Assembly: GCA_026417975.1 (NCBI GenBank)
Contig: JAOACD010000011.1
Coordinates: forward strand, 1-50,999
Reading direction: 5' to 3'
DNA length: 50,999 nt
Source of the DNA: Melioribacter sp.
GTDB taxonomy: Bacteria; Bacteroidota; Ignavibacteria; Ignavibacteriales; Melioribacteraceae
Made by a program: the position numbers and the translations under genes. This document shows positions 1 to 8,467 of this stretch, piece after piece (within the stretch, counting starts at the first letter, position 1; each line of letters begins with the position of its first letter). The notes beneath the pieces are model-generated. The model was not told the DNA's origin, made no database searches, and saw only the letters and a list, made by a program, of their open reading frames with translations.

Positions 1-566
1 AGATTATTGGGACTATATTTACGACATGAATATTATGTCAACAGATATTCGTTGCATATTGATATTAAATAATAACTTATATGCCGCAGCAGATGCAAGT
101 GATTTCTGGGGTTCTTTAAGAGGCGTTTATTATTCTGCAGATGAGGGCAATAAATGGATACATTTAAGCTCTGGTCTCAACCAAGGTGTTTATACTTTAA
201 TTTCTGATTCAAAAGGATATATCTATGCAGGTGAAAAAAGATGGTTTTGTTTATCGTTCTACAAATCCAATAACTATGGTTGAAAATTTTAGTACTACGC
301 AAAATACTTTTCAACTTTCCCAAAACTACCCTAATCCTTTTAATCCTGTTACAACTATAGAATATTCAATCCCACAAAAAGAAAAAGTTAAATTAGCAGT
401 ATATAACATATTAGGGAAACTTGTGTCTATATTAATTGACGATTATCAAAATGCTGGAAGTTATAAAATTAAATTTTACGCTTCTAATTTATCAAGCGGT
501 ATATATTTTTACAGAATTATTGCTGGTATTTTTACTCAAACTAAGCAAATGCTTTTACTTAAGTAA
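1..566 (+). pseudogene. T9SS-sorted BNR-repeat secreted protein, 5'-truncated and frameshifted
   Basis: The reading frame is open to the left edge, so the N-terminus lies outside the window. The first part reads as BNR/sialidase-like blade sequence (YYSADEGNKW, then GYIYAGE). At the A6 run at 234-239 the frame breaks: the upstream frame ends at 283, while the frame one base on continues as DGFVYRST and then a type IX secretion C-terminal domain (SQNYPNPFNP, ending KQMLLLK) to 566. Removing one A from the run restores one continuous protein (GEKDGFVYRST). BNR proteins with this tail are normally exported through the outer membrane and anchored or released by T9SS. The break may be a real mutation, a sequencing error in the homopolymer, or less likely programmed slippage. 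The exact substrate or function is unknown. Confidence 0.75.
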
Positions 567-590
567 TAAATAAAACAGGAAAATTCAAAA

Positions 591-1129
591 ATGAAAGAAC
601 TAATTTTAATTTTTTTTTGTTTCCTTATTTGAAGTTGCGACAAAAAAGATGAATCTCCCTCAGGCATTGATGAAGGATTAACTGTAACAATTCCTCGTCC
701 AAAAAGATGGCTAGTAGGTACATGGACAGCTACTATGCAAGAATACATTAACTTTGGACAAAAATCTGTTTTTGCAGGAAAAAAATAAAATTAATTTTCA
801 CAAAAGAGCATTCATTGAATATTGGTTATTGGTACGAAGGACAACTTATATGGGACGAAGGTTCATCAAATCCTGTAACTTTTAACTTAAAATCACCTGG
901 CGAAATTCCCTATAATTATGTTCAATGGGTATACGACAAAGAATATGATATAGAAAATCTCTATCTCGAAATTAAAAAAGATGAAAACAATTATATAATA
1001 CTTAGCACTACAAATTTAGGTTCGAAAGGGACTTCACCTATTACTATATCTTTTGATTGGGAAATTAAAATAAATGGAATCTATGAAAGTTCATATTTTA
1101 CTAGTCCTATTGTATTTTATAAAAAATAA
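591..1129 (+). pseudogene. Lipoprotein of unknown function with in-frame TGA and a frameshift
   Basis: From ATG 591 the frame gives a short hydrophobic signal (MKELILIFFCFLI), then TGA at 630-632, then SCDKKDESPS. A single C-to-G change would turn the classic lipobox LISSC into LI-stop-SC, so this looks like a lipoprotein signal interrupted by a nonsense codon. The frame continues to TAA 786. Adding one A to the A7 run at 779-785 joins it to the frame that ends at 1129 (KIKLIFTKEHSLNIGYW onward), giving a protein of about 180 residues. The C-terminal part can also start at TTG 815, but it has no ribosome binding site there. I do not recognise the family. Two independent lesions favour a decayed gene, though poor sequence quality near a contig end would look the same. 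Confidence 0.6.
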
Positions 1130-1192
1130 TATAGTCTATCTTGAAATAATGATAGACAAACTATAACCAAAAACCAAATTAGGAGGAACAAT

Positions 1193-1756
1193 ATGAAACA
1201 ACATATTAAAATTACTTTATTCACACTTTTTTTATTACTTTTTAACTTCAACCTACTAGCACAAACCGATATAGGATTCAAAGGTATAGGAGGCAAATTA
1301 GGTTACATATTCCCAAAAGACCCTGCAAAAAACACAATAAATTTTGGTGCAGTTTTGAATCTTGGACAAATTGCACCCACTTTTAAGTTAGATGCTGCAG
1401 TTGACTACTGGTCAAATAGTTATAAAACAGAAGATTTTTTTGGTGATGATTCCGAAACTAAAACTTCTGCTATTACTATTTACGCGCTTGGCAAGTATTA
1501 TTTTACTCTACAAAATTCAGAACTAAAACCTTATAGTGGTGTAGGTCTTGGCTTAGTAATCTCTAGAGTAAGCATCGATATACCATTTTTTGGGTCAGAA
1601 TCTGAATCTGAAACTGATGTAGGCTTTAGATTAGTCGCTGGGACTGATTATCAAATTTCTCCTAACGTGAAACTTTTTGCAGAAGCATCATATCACACAA
1701 ACGGAATAGATTTTTTTGGTATTTTTGGTGGATTAATAGTTAGCTTGAGCAAATAA
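1193..1756 (+). CDS. Outer-membrane beta-barrel protein, opacity/porin type
   Basis: 187 residues with a Sec signal peptide (cleavage near LLA-Q, residues 23-24), followed by alternating hydrophobic strands and glycines (GGKLGYIF, YSGVGLGLVI, GTDYQISPNVKLFAEASY). It ends with a strand finishing in LIVSLSK. This is the pattern of small eight-stranded outer-membrane barrels of the OmpA/opacity superfamily. A strong Shine-Dalgarno (AGGAGG) sits just before the ATG. The gene appears monocistronic: the next feature is a strong terminator. There is no sequence clue to a ligand. A Ser/Glu-rich loop (GSESESETD, around residue 130) is probably surface exposed. Confidence 0.7.
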   Translation: MKQHIKITLFTLFLLLFNFNLLAQTDIGFKGIGGKLGYIFPKDPAKNTINFGAVLNLGQIAPTFKLDAAVDYWSNSYKTEDFFGDDSETKTSAITIYALGKYYFTLQNSELKPYSGVGLGLVISRVSIDIPFFGSESESETDVGFRLVAGTDYQISPNVKLFAEASYHTNGIDFFGIFGGLIVSLSK

Positions 1757-1787
1757 ATTTATTTTAACTTTTCAATACTAAGTTAAG

Positions 1788-1828
1788 CTGATGATATAGA
1801 AGTACTCATTCTATATCATCAGTTTTTT
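1788..1828 (+). terminator. Rho-independent terminator
   Basis: A perfect 14-bp inverted repeat (arms 1788-1801 and 1809-1822, loop 1802-1808) is followed directly by TTTTTT. It lies 32 bases after the stop of the beta-barrel gene and ends that transcript before the epimerase gene. Confidence 0.9.
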
Positions 1829-1892
1829 ATTTTATTCTTTTCTTATTTACTATCTATTCGTAAATTACACAAAAGATTTAAGGAAAATAAAA

Positions 1893-2309
1893 ATGGAAAT
1901 AACTCACATTGAACATATAGCTATAGCTGTCAAAAATCTAGACCAAGCAATAAAACTTTTTGAAGAAGTATTTGGATTAAAATGCCATTTAATTGATGAA
2001 TCAAGAACTCAAAAAACTCGAACAGGTTATTTTCTTATTGGTCAAACTAAAATTCATCTTGTAGAATCAACAGAACCATTTGGACCTATTGGCAGATTCA
2101 TTGAAAATAAAGGAGAAGGAATACACCATATTTCATTCGCTGTAAAAAATTTAACAGAAGCACTAAAAGAAGCTGCTTCAAAAGGTGTACAATTAATAGA
2201 CACAGAACCTAAACTAAGTCCAGAAGGTTATAAAATTGCCTTTCTTCATCCAAAATCAACAAGAGGTGTATTAACTCAATTATGCGAATTGCCTAATAAG
2301 CATGATTAA
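1893..2309 (+). CDS. mce: Methylmalonyl-CoA epimerase
   Basis: 138 residues, the usual length for this VOC-fold enzyme, with two beta-alpha-beta-beta-beta halves (HIEHIAIAVKNLDQAI and GEGIHHISFAVKNLTEAL). It interconverts (R)- and (S)-methylmalonyl-CoA in the cytoplasm, linking propionyl-CoA metabolism and succinyl-CoA. Expected metal ligands are visible: H8, one of H78/H79, and the E of LCELP (E132). The signature HPKSTRGVLTQL is characteristic of the bacterial enzyme. AAGGAAA precedes the ATG. It is not beside mutase genes here. A generic glyoxalase-family protein is the alternative, but the match is strong. Confidence 0.92.
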   Translation: MEITHIEHIAIAVKNLDQAIKLFEEVFGLKCHLIDESRTQKTRTGYFLIGQTKIHLVESTEPFGPIGRFIENKGEGIHHISFAVKNLTEALKEAASKGVQLIDTEPKLSPEGYKIAFLHPKSTRGVLTQLCELPNKHD

Positions 2310-2356
2310 TATTACATTTCCTTAGCTTAAAAATTTAAAACCATATCATCCTTCAC

Positions 2357-4372
2357 ATGACAAAAAAAACGATAAAATTTATTCTATTTTTTTACATTCT
2401 CCTATTTTATAACTATCACGGACAACATAATGACTCCCTTCACATGAATAACACTGAAGCAAATTATTGCTCTAAGTTAAAAATAAATCAGTTCGAAAAA
2501 ACCTTTAATTTATTAAAAACAAACTATTACGGAGATACAACAATTGATATCAAATACTATAAACTAAATCTATCTATAGACTATGAAAAAAAATATATAA
2601 GGGGGATTGCAACAATTAATGCAAAAGTTAAAAAAAACTTTATTGACAACTTTTACCTTGATTTTTACTCAGAATTTAATATTGACTCTATCTTATCTAA
2701 CAATATTAAATGCAATTACTCACAAATATCTACAAACAAAATAATTATATATTTAAATAGAAAATATTTCAGCTCCGAAAAAATATCACTAAATATTTAC
2801 TATCAGGGAACACCTAACAATTCTGGAGGAATAGGCGGAAGTTTTGTGTTCTCAAAAACACCTACAGGCAACCCAGTTATATGGACTTTAAGTCAACCTT
2901 ATGGCGCAAAAGATTGGTTCCCGTGTAAAGATACCCCTTCAGATAAAGCAGACTCTTCAGAAGTTTGGATTACTGCTGATTCTCTTTTTGTTTCTGTTTC
3001 AAACGGGAAATTAGTTGAAATAGTAAATAACAAGAATGGCACAAAAACATACAAATGGAAGAACAGTTATCCAATTGCAAATTATCTTATTTCTATTGCC
3101 ATGTCAAATTACTTTATCTATGAAAATAACTTCTATAATCAAGATAAAAAAATTCTTCCGGTAATACATTTTATTTATCCAGAAAATTTTCAGAATTATA
3201 AGACTAATCTTGACTTAACAAATGAAATGCTAAAAATCTTTTCTGAAAAATTTGGTGAATATCCATTTATCAAAGAAAAATATGGACATGCGGAATGTGG
3301 GTTTTCTGGTGGAATGGAGCATCAGACATGCACTTCATTAGGAGTTTTTAGAGAAGATATCATTGCCCACGAATTAGCTCATCAATGGTTTGGTAATAAA
3401 GTTACCTGTATGGATTGGCATCATATATGGCTTAACGAAGGTTTTGCTACTTATGCAACAAACATTTACTACGAAGAAAAATATGGTAAAAAAATTTTTA
3501 ACGATAGAATTGCATCGATGATGGATTTAGCTAAAAAAGCAATAGGCTCTGTTTATGTTAATGATATTAGTACTGCGCGGGAAATTTTTAACTATAATAG
3601 GACTTATAGCAAAGGAGCTGCTGTTCTACATATGCTTAGAGGAATTCTAGGAGACGAATTATTTTTTAAAACATTAAACGAGTATCTAAACGACCCTAAA
3701 TTAGCATACTCGACAGCAACTACAGAAGACTTCCAACAAATTGCAGAAAAAGTCTCGGGAATGGATTTGAAATATTTTTTTGACGAATGGATTTACGGAG
3801 AAGGTTACCCCAAGTATATTTATAGCTGGAATTATTACACCAAAGAAAATGGTAAATACTTATTAACTATTGCCATTACTCAAAAACCAAATACAAATCC
3901 AAAGTTCTTCACAATGCCAATAAAAATTAAAGTTAGTACTTCAAGCGGAGTAGTTAACTTTATTTTGTTTAATAATATTCAAACACAACAATGGCAATTT
4001 GAAATAGATGATAAACCAATTAACGTTGAATTTGATCCAGATAATTGGATATTGAAAGATGTGGAAAAAGAAAATTACACTAGCATTTCTAAAGAAATTG
4101 TACCACAATTTGAACTATTACAAAATTATCCTAATCCATTTAATAATAATACAATTATTAGCTACCATCTACCCTACGAATCAAAAATAAAATTAAAAAT
4201 TTACGACATATTAGGCAGAGAAGTTGCAACATTAGTCGATACTTTTCAAAAATCAGGTCATTATCATATCGAATTCAAACCCGAAATATATAGGCTAACA
4301 AGTGGCACTTATTATTATTCCTTAATTTCCGATAATTTCATTGAAACTAAGAAGATGATACTGCTCAAATAA
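2357..4372 (+). CDS. Secreted M1-family aminopeptidase with T9SS C-terminal domain
   Basis: 671 residues. An N-terminal signal peptide (residues about 1-22) is followed by an M1 N-terminal beta domain, then the substrate-anchoring motif GGMEH (318-322; GxMEN in most M1 enzymes). The zinc site is HELAH (H338, E339, H342) plus E361 in NEGFATY, and the likely catalytic Tyr is Y417. Residues 585-671 are a type IX sorting domain (LQNYPNPFN, ending KKMILLK). The enzyme should remove N-terminal residues from peptides outside the cell or on its surface. It ends 3 bases before the convergent mannanase gene with no visible terminator between them. Confidence 0.92.
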   Translation: MTKKTIKFILFFYILLFYNYHGQHNDSLHMNNTEANYCSKLKINQFEKTFNLLKTNYYGDTTIDIKYYKLNLSIDYEKKYIRGIATINAKVKKNFIDNFYLDFYSEFNIDSILSNNIKCNYSQISTNKIIIYLNRKYFSSEKISLNIYYQGTPNNSGGIGGSFVFSKTPTGNPVIWTLSQPYGAKDWFPCKDTPSDKADSSEVWITADSLFVSVSNGKLVEIVNNKNGTKTYKWKNSYPIANYLISIAMSNYFIYENNFYNQDKKILPVIHFIYPENFQNYKTNLDLTNEMLKIFSEKFGEYPFIKEKYGHAECGFSGGMEHQTCTSLGVFREDIIAHELAHQWFGNKVTCMDWHHIWLNEGFATYATNIYYEEKYGKKIFNDRIASMMDLAKKAIGSVYVNDISTAREIFNYNRTYSKGAAVLHMLRGILGDELFFKTLNEYLNDPKLAYSTATTEDFQQIAEKVSGMDLKYFFDEWIYGEGYPKYIYSWNYYTKENGKYLLTIAITQKPNTNPKFFTMPIKIKVSTSSGVVNFILFNNIQTQQWQFEIDDKPINVEFDPDNWILKDVEKENYTSISKEIVPQFELLQNYPNPFNNNTIISYHLPYESKIKLKIYDILGREVATLVDTFQKSGHYHIEFKPEIYRLTSGTYYYSLISDNFIETKKMILLK

Positions 4373-4375
4373 TAT

Positions 4376-5581
4376 TTAGAATTTTATTGGGTAAAGTCCT
4401 ATAGTTTTAATTATATCTAAACTCTTTATAAAATCAACTTTATTTATTTTTTTATAATCTAAAATTCCTTCGTATAAATTTGGTAAATGTTTTTCCAACA
4501 ATATTTTTGGACTAAAAACAAATTCTACAAAATTTTCAGAACTAGGATGACCTTTGTAAGGAGCATAATGATGATTTTCATTTGCATTACGCCATACCAT
4601 TACATAAGCTATTTTAACCGAATCATCATCAATCACTTTAAGGAGCTTTTCTGTCCACCATTTATAATTAACAATTCCTTCGAGTCCTGTTTCCGTGAAT
4701 GCAGCAATTTTATTCTTTTTCTTAGCAACATTTGTAACAATTCTTAATTTCTTTTTAATCCACTCCAAGCCTTCCCCATCTGGTAAAAAATCATAATAGT
4801 TGTCTATTCCAAAAATATCGACGTATTCATCACCCGGGTATCTTTCTAGATATTCTTCTTCAGTACGAAAATTTCTATCAGGCGAATATGCATACAAAAA
4901 ATTTTTAACTCCTTTTTTATATCTTAAATAATCTACAGTAGTTCTCCATAGTTGAACAAATTCTTCTTTTGTACAAAAATTCTTTCCCCACCAAAACCAA
5001 CTTCCATCAAATTCATGGAACGGGCGGAATATTATTGGAATAAGCCTTCCTTTAGAATCCTTGAGATTATTTGCGAAACTTGCTATTGAGTCTAATGCAC
5101 GTAAGTATTTCAAATAAAATCCTCCGCCAGGTAATATCTTACTTACTGCAATAGTAGTATCATAAAACAAATTATCTGTAACAGGATTATTATAATGCCA
5201 GCAGAATGTATTAACTCCGCCTCTTTCATAAGCATCTTTTACCAATTTTTTTATATAACTTTTTACAGGATTATTATTATTTAATGTAAAATGACTAAAA
5301 TCCCATCCATACAATCCAGGATATGAATTAACCACACTTTTTACATCAGAACTATCTTTACCATACCATCCAACTCCATACGCAGTAGCATCATGATGAC
5401 CAAATATAATTTTATGTTCCGAAAGTTTTTGGAGATTATAAAAAAGAAGAACAGTTTCTTTTGTTGCAAAGGAATCTACTAATTTTACATTTAATTTCTT
5501 TTGAAACCTCAAACTATTGTATTCTGGAATGCATGAAGAAATTATTACTACTAATACAAAAAAAGCAAATTTAATTTTCAT
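4376..5581 (-). CDS. GH26 beta-mannanase lipoprotein
   Basis: 401 residues. The signal MKIKFAFFVLVVIISSC carries a lipobox with Cys17, so the mature enzyme is lipid-anchored. The GH26 fold is clear: FGHHDATAYGVGW near residue 60, PGLYGWDFSHF, NTFCWHYNNP, the acid/base motif RPFHEFDGSWFWWG with E190, and the nucleophile motif AFTETGLEG with E297. The family hydrolyses internal beta-1,4-mannosyl bonds in mannan, glucomannan or galactomannan. It is the last gene of the minus-strand mannan cluster, 14 bases after the GH5_7 mannanase. Having two mannanase families as lipoproteins suggests attack on different chain lengths at the cell surface or in the periplasm. Confidence 0.92.
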   Translation of the reverse strand: MKIKFAFFVLVVIISSCIPEYNSLRFQKKLNVKLVDSFATKETVLLFYNLQKLSEHKIIFGHHDATAYGVGWYGKDSSDVKSVVNSYPGLYGWDFSHFTLNNNNPVKSYIKKLVKDAYERGGVNTFCWHYNNPVTDNLFYDTTIAVSKILPGGGFYLKYLRALDSIASFANNLKDSKGRLIPIIFRPFHEFDGSWFWWGKNFCTKEEFVQLWRTTVDYLRYKKGVKNFLYAYSPDRNFRTEEEYLERYPGDEYVDIFGIDNYYDFLPDGEGLEWIKKKLRIVTNVAKKKNKIAAFTETGLEGIVNYKWWTEKLLKVIDDDSVKIAYVMVWRNANENHHYAPYKGHPSSENFVEFVFSPKILLEKHLPNLYEGILDYKKINKVDFIKSLDIIKTIGLYPIKF

Positions 5582-5595
5582 TAAAGACCCATATT

Positions 5596-6951
5596 TTATT
5601 TTTCAATACGATTAGCAGTGTTCAATTTTCTATTTCTTAAAGAGCTTATCTTAATTGAATGTTCTTTAATTATAGATAAAGTAGACAAGTCAGTATCGAA
5701 GACAGAATTAAAACCTTGAGGTTCTTGAGGTGGGTCACCCACAAAAGGGTCTCCCGGTCGCCAAATGTTATCCTTATTTTTACCTCTAGCTGTACCTCCC
5801 CATGACCAAAAATTTGTTCCTGCAATTGGTGCTCCTGCTGCTGCGCTGTCGTAAACTAAATCAAAAACAATCTTATAATATTTATCTCTTGCAGTAGTAG
5901 AAGTTCCTGCTAAACAATTTTCGTTATCACGAGATAAACCAAATTCTTCTAATGTAATAGGCTTATTTAACTGTCTTGCATAAACAATATGTTTATTTAT
6001 ATAATCTATTGCCTTCTGGATTGTAGAAGGAAGAGTTTCTTCTATTCTTTTTCCATCGAACCAGCTCCAGTTTTTAGGCCAAAGATGAAATGTAATATAA
6101 TCAATATTCTTACTTTGATGTGCTTTCAAGTATACTTCTTCTAAATCTAGGCTTCCTCTTAAACCCTCATTACCTGTTGTAACAAGATGATTGGGGTCAA
6201 GAGAACGAATATATGCCGCTGTTTCATCAATCCACTTATAAAAATATTCAAGGTAAGGAAGAGCATCTTCTCCCCATCCTGGCCTAGGTTCGTTAGCTAA
6301 TTGCCATGCCATTATTGTAGGGTCTTCAAAATAATATTGATTAGTAAACTTATTTCTCCTTGTAATTATTTTCTTTATAAATTCTCTAAAATGCTTATTC
6401 CCTTCTTCATTTCTGTAAAATTCCGCAGAATAATTCATAAATTCTGGCCAAGTGTATGTAGTATGTGGGTCTATTTCTTTACCAGAACCAAACCACTTAT
6501 TATAAACCACAAACCCACCAGACCACTCCCAATAATTGTTCAAAAAAATTACAGCATGCATATTTCTTTTTTTCATTTCATAAAGAAGAAAATCTAAACC
6601 CTCTAGTAACTCTTCATCATAAACACCTGGTTCAGGTTGTATAGCTGGATCAATTGAAGCTTTTATATAAGACTTTTCTGACGCAGCTAATACTCTAAGA
6701 TTTGTAATTCCATATTCCTTTAGAAGGTTTAATTCTCTAATTAACCTTGCTCTATCACCTGTTTTACCAGGAGAGCCTATATAACAACCATACCAAAAAT
6801 TTGCCCCCACAAAATAATATGGCTTCCCTGCCAACTCAAAATGAGTTCCTCTTACTTTTATAAATTCTTTTTTTTCTTCAACTAAAATAGAGGAACACCC
6901 CTCAAAAATTACTAAAGCAAGAAAGAAGAAAAACAAATAAGGCTTCCTCAT
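5596..6951 (-). CDS. GH5 subfamily 7-type beta-mannanase lipoprotein
   Basis: 451 residues with a lipoprotein signal (FEGC, Cys19). The sequence follows bacterial GH5_7 mannanases: GANFWYGCYIGSPG, GDRARLIRELNLLKEYG, NLRVLAASE, then the acid/base E221 in AWQLANEPRP and the nucleophile E336 in ITLEEFGLSRD. Aromatic-rich segments (NNYWEWSGG, HLWPKNWSWFDG) are typical of the substrate cleft. Expected activity is endo-1,4-beta-mannanase. The subfamily assignment is from motif recognition, not an alignment. It lies 60 bases downstream of the response regulator; that gap holds a short 6-bp hairpin (6960-6978) in the leader and GGAAA before the ATG. Confidence 0.88.
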   Translation of the reverse strand: MRKPYLFFFFLALVIFEGCSSILVEEKKEFIKVRGTHFELAGKPYYFVGANFWYGCYIGSPGKTGDRARLIRELNLLKEYGITNLRVLAASEKSYIKASIDPAIQPEPGVYDEELLEGLDFLLYEMKKRNMHAVIFLNNYWEWSGGFVVYNKWFGSGKEIDPHTTYTWPEFMNYSAEFYRNEEGNKHFREFIKKIITRRNKFTNQYYFEDPTIMAWQLANEPRPGWGEDALPYLEYFYKWIDETAAYIRSLDPNHLVTTGNEGLRGSLDLEEVYLKAHQSKNIDYITFHLWPKNWSWFDGKRIEETLPSTIQKAIDYINKHIVYARQLNKPITLEEFGLSRDNENCLAGTSTTARDKYYKIVFDLVYDSAAAGAPIAGTNFWSWGGTARGKNKDNIWRPGDPFVGDPPQEPQGFNSVFDTDLSTLSIIKEHSIKISSLRNRKLNTANRIEK

Positions 6952-7011
6952 AACATTTCCACTTTGTTAAAGAAAGTGTAAAAAAATTAAGAATTGTATT
7001 TAGAATTATAG

Positions 7012-8466
7012 CTATTTAAGTCCAAGCTCTTTACACATTCTATAAAAGTTCGAAGGCGCAAGTCCCAATCTTTCGGCAGCTGCGGAGTCGGAGCTAGATA
7101 TACTTCTTACATATTTGAAATATTTTATACGAAACAGTCTTTCTACTTCTTTAAGTGGTAAAACTTGCCCGTTATAAATATCTTCGAAATTAGTTTCATC
7201 TTTGTAAATTATTTGATTCCCAAGTATAAGAGGATTGCTTACATCTTTAGCTGTAATAGTACCTGAGCAGTTAAGGATTAATCTTTGGACTACATTTCTA
7301 AGTTCCCTTACATTACCCGGCCATTTATAATTCAGCAAAATCTCTTTTACCTTTTCATCATAAGTTGGTTTAGGTATACCCATATCGTTACTAAAATAGT
7401 CAAGGAAGTAATCGAATAGTAAAATAATATCATCGCCTCTATCTTTAAGAGGAACAACATCTATAGGAACAACATTAAGACGATAATACAAATCTTCTCT
7501 AAATCTACCGTTATTGACTTCATTTGCTAAATTTTTATTTGTTGCAGCAATAATTCTTACATTTACAGAAATTTTTTCTGTTCTGCCAATTTTTTCTATT
7601 TCACCATCTTGAATTACTCGTAACAATTTTACCTGTGCCGAAAGGGGTAGTTCTGCAACTTCATCCAAAAATATTGTTCCATTATTTGCTATTTCAAATA
7701 ATCCTGCTTTACTACCATTAGCTCCAGTAAAAGAACCTTTTTCAAAACCAAACAACTCACTTTCAATTAATTCTGAAGGAATGCTTCCACAATTAATTGG
7801 AATAAAGTTTTCGTAACGGCGTTTACTTTTTAAATGTATATTCCAAGCAACTAATTCTTTTCCGGTGCCTGAAGGACCATTAATCAAAATATTAACATCA
7901 CTTTTAGCATATTTTTCTATATTTTCTTTGAGCTGCAACATTGGTTTTGATTCACCAATGATTTTTTTTGATTCTAGTAATTTCTCAATACTTTGTTTTA
8001 AATGTTTATCGGATTTAAGTTTTTGTTTTTCTAATTTCTTTTTTTCATATGCATTAAAAATACTCAGAATAAAATCTGTAGGTTGATAAATATATTCTTC
8101 AATATTACCAGGATATTTTGTACAATACCAAAAAGCACCTGCTCTTAAGAGATTATTTGCAAAATCATAATTAGTGATATTAATCGTCATCTTTGTAATA
8201 ACTATGATCTGAATTAATGGGTCACAATCTTTAATCTTTCTAATTAATTCCTCTCCTTTAAGTCCTCCGGAAATTTGATAATCCATTATAACCACATCAT
8301 ATTTATCCGGATTTTCTTTTACAAGCTGCAGAGCCGCAAGTCCATTCGAAACTACATCAAGCAATTTAACCATTGAACTATAATAGTTAAGAGTATTTTT
8401 CACTCTTTTAACGTCAAAATCTTCATCTTCTACTAATAAGATATTTATTTGTTCGTTCTTACTCAT
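7012..8466 (-). CDS. NtrC-class sigma54-activating response regulator (mannan-locus cassette)
   Basis: 484 residues from the preferred ATG at 8466, which has GGTGGG six bases upstream inside the end of the kinase gene. An ATG at 8478 would add four residues but has no such site. Domains: receiver (phospho-acceptor D62 in VVIMDYQ, Lys117 in YCTKYP); AAA+ domain with Walker A GPSGTGKE (197-204) and Walker B TIFLDEV (264-270); and a C-terminal Fis-type helix-turn-helix (SAAAERLGLAPSNFYRMCKELGL). The sigma54-contacting loop reads GSFTGA (244-249) instead of GAFTGA. It should activate sigma54 promoters after phosphorylation by the kinase encoded immediately upstream. Its 36.7-38.2 kb paralogue has the standard loop. 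Confidence 0.9.
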   Translation of the reverse strand: MSKNEQINILLVEDEDFDVKRVKNTLNYYSSMVKLLDVVSNGLAALQLVKENPDKYDVVIMDYQISGGLKGEELIRKIKDCDPLIQIIVITKMTINITNYDFANNLLRAGAFWYCTKYPGNIEEYIYQPTDFILSIFNAYEKKKLEKQKLKSDKHLKQSIEKLLESKKIIGESKPMLQLKENIEKYAKSDVNILINGPSGTGKELVAWNIHLKSKRRYENFIPINCGSIPSELIESELFGFEKGSFTGANGSKAGLFEIANNGTIFLDEVAELPLSAQVKLLRVIQDGEIEKIGRTEKISVNVRIIAATNKNLANEVNNGRFREDLYYRLNVVPIDVVPLKDRGDDIILLFDYFLDYFSNDMGIPKPTYDEKVKEILLNYKWPGNVRELRNVVQRLILNCSGTITAKDVSNPLILGNQIIYKDETNFEDIYNGQVLPLKEVERLFRIKYFKYVRSISSSDSAAAERLGLAPSNFYRMCKELGLK

Positions 8467-8467
8467 A

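Noticed and set aside
1134..1157. Inverted repeat GTCTATC/GATAGAC after the damaged lipoprotein gene as a terminator
   Set aside because: Only 7 bp, AT-rich, and followed by A-rich sequence rather than T residues.
6960..6978. Hairpin CACTTT/AAAGTG between the regulator and GH5_7 genes as a terminator
   Set aside because: The T-run lies on the wrong side for minus-strand transcription and the stem is only 6 bp; it is at most a leader structure.
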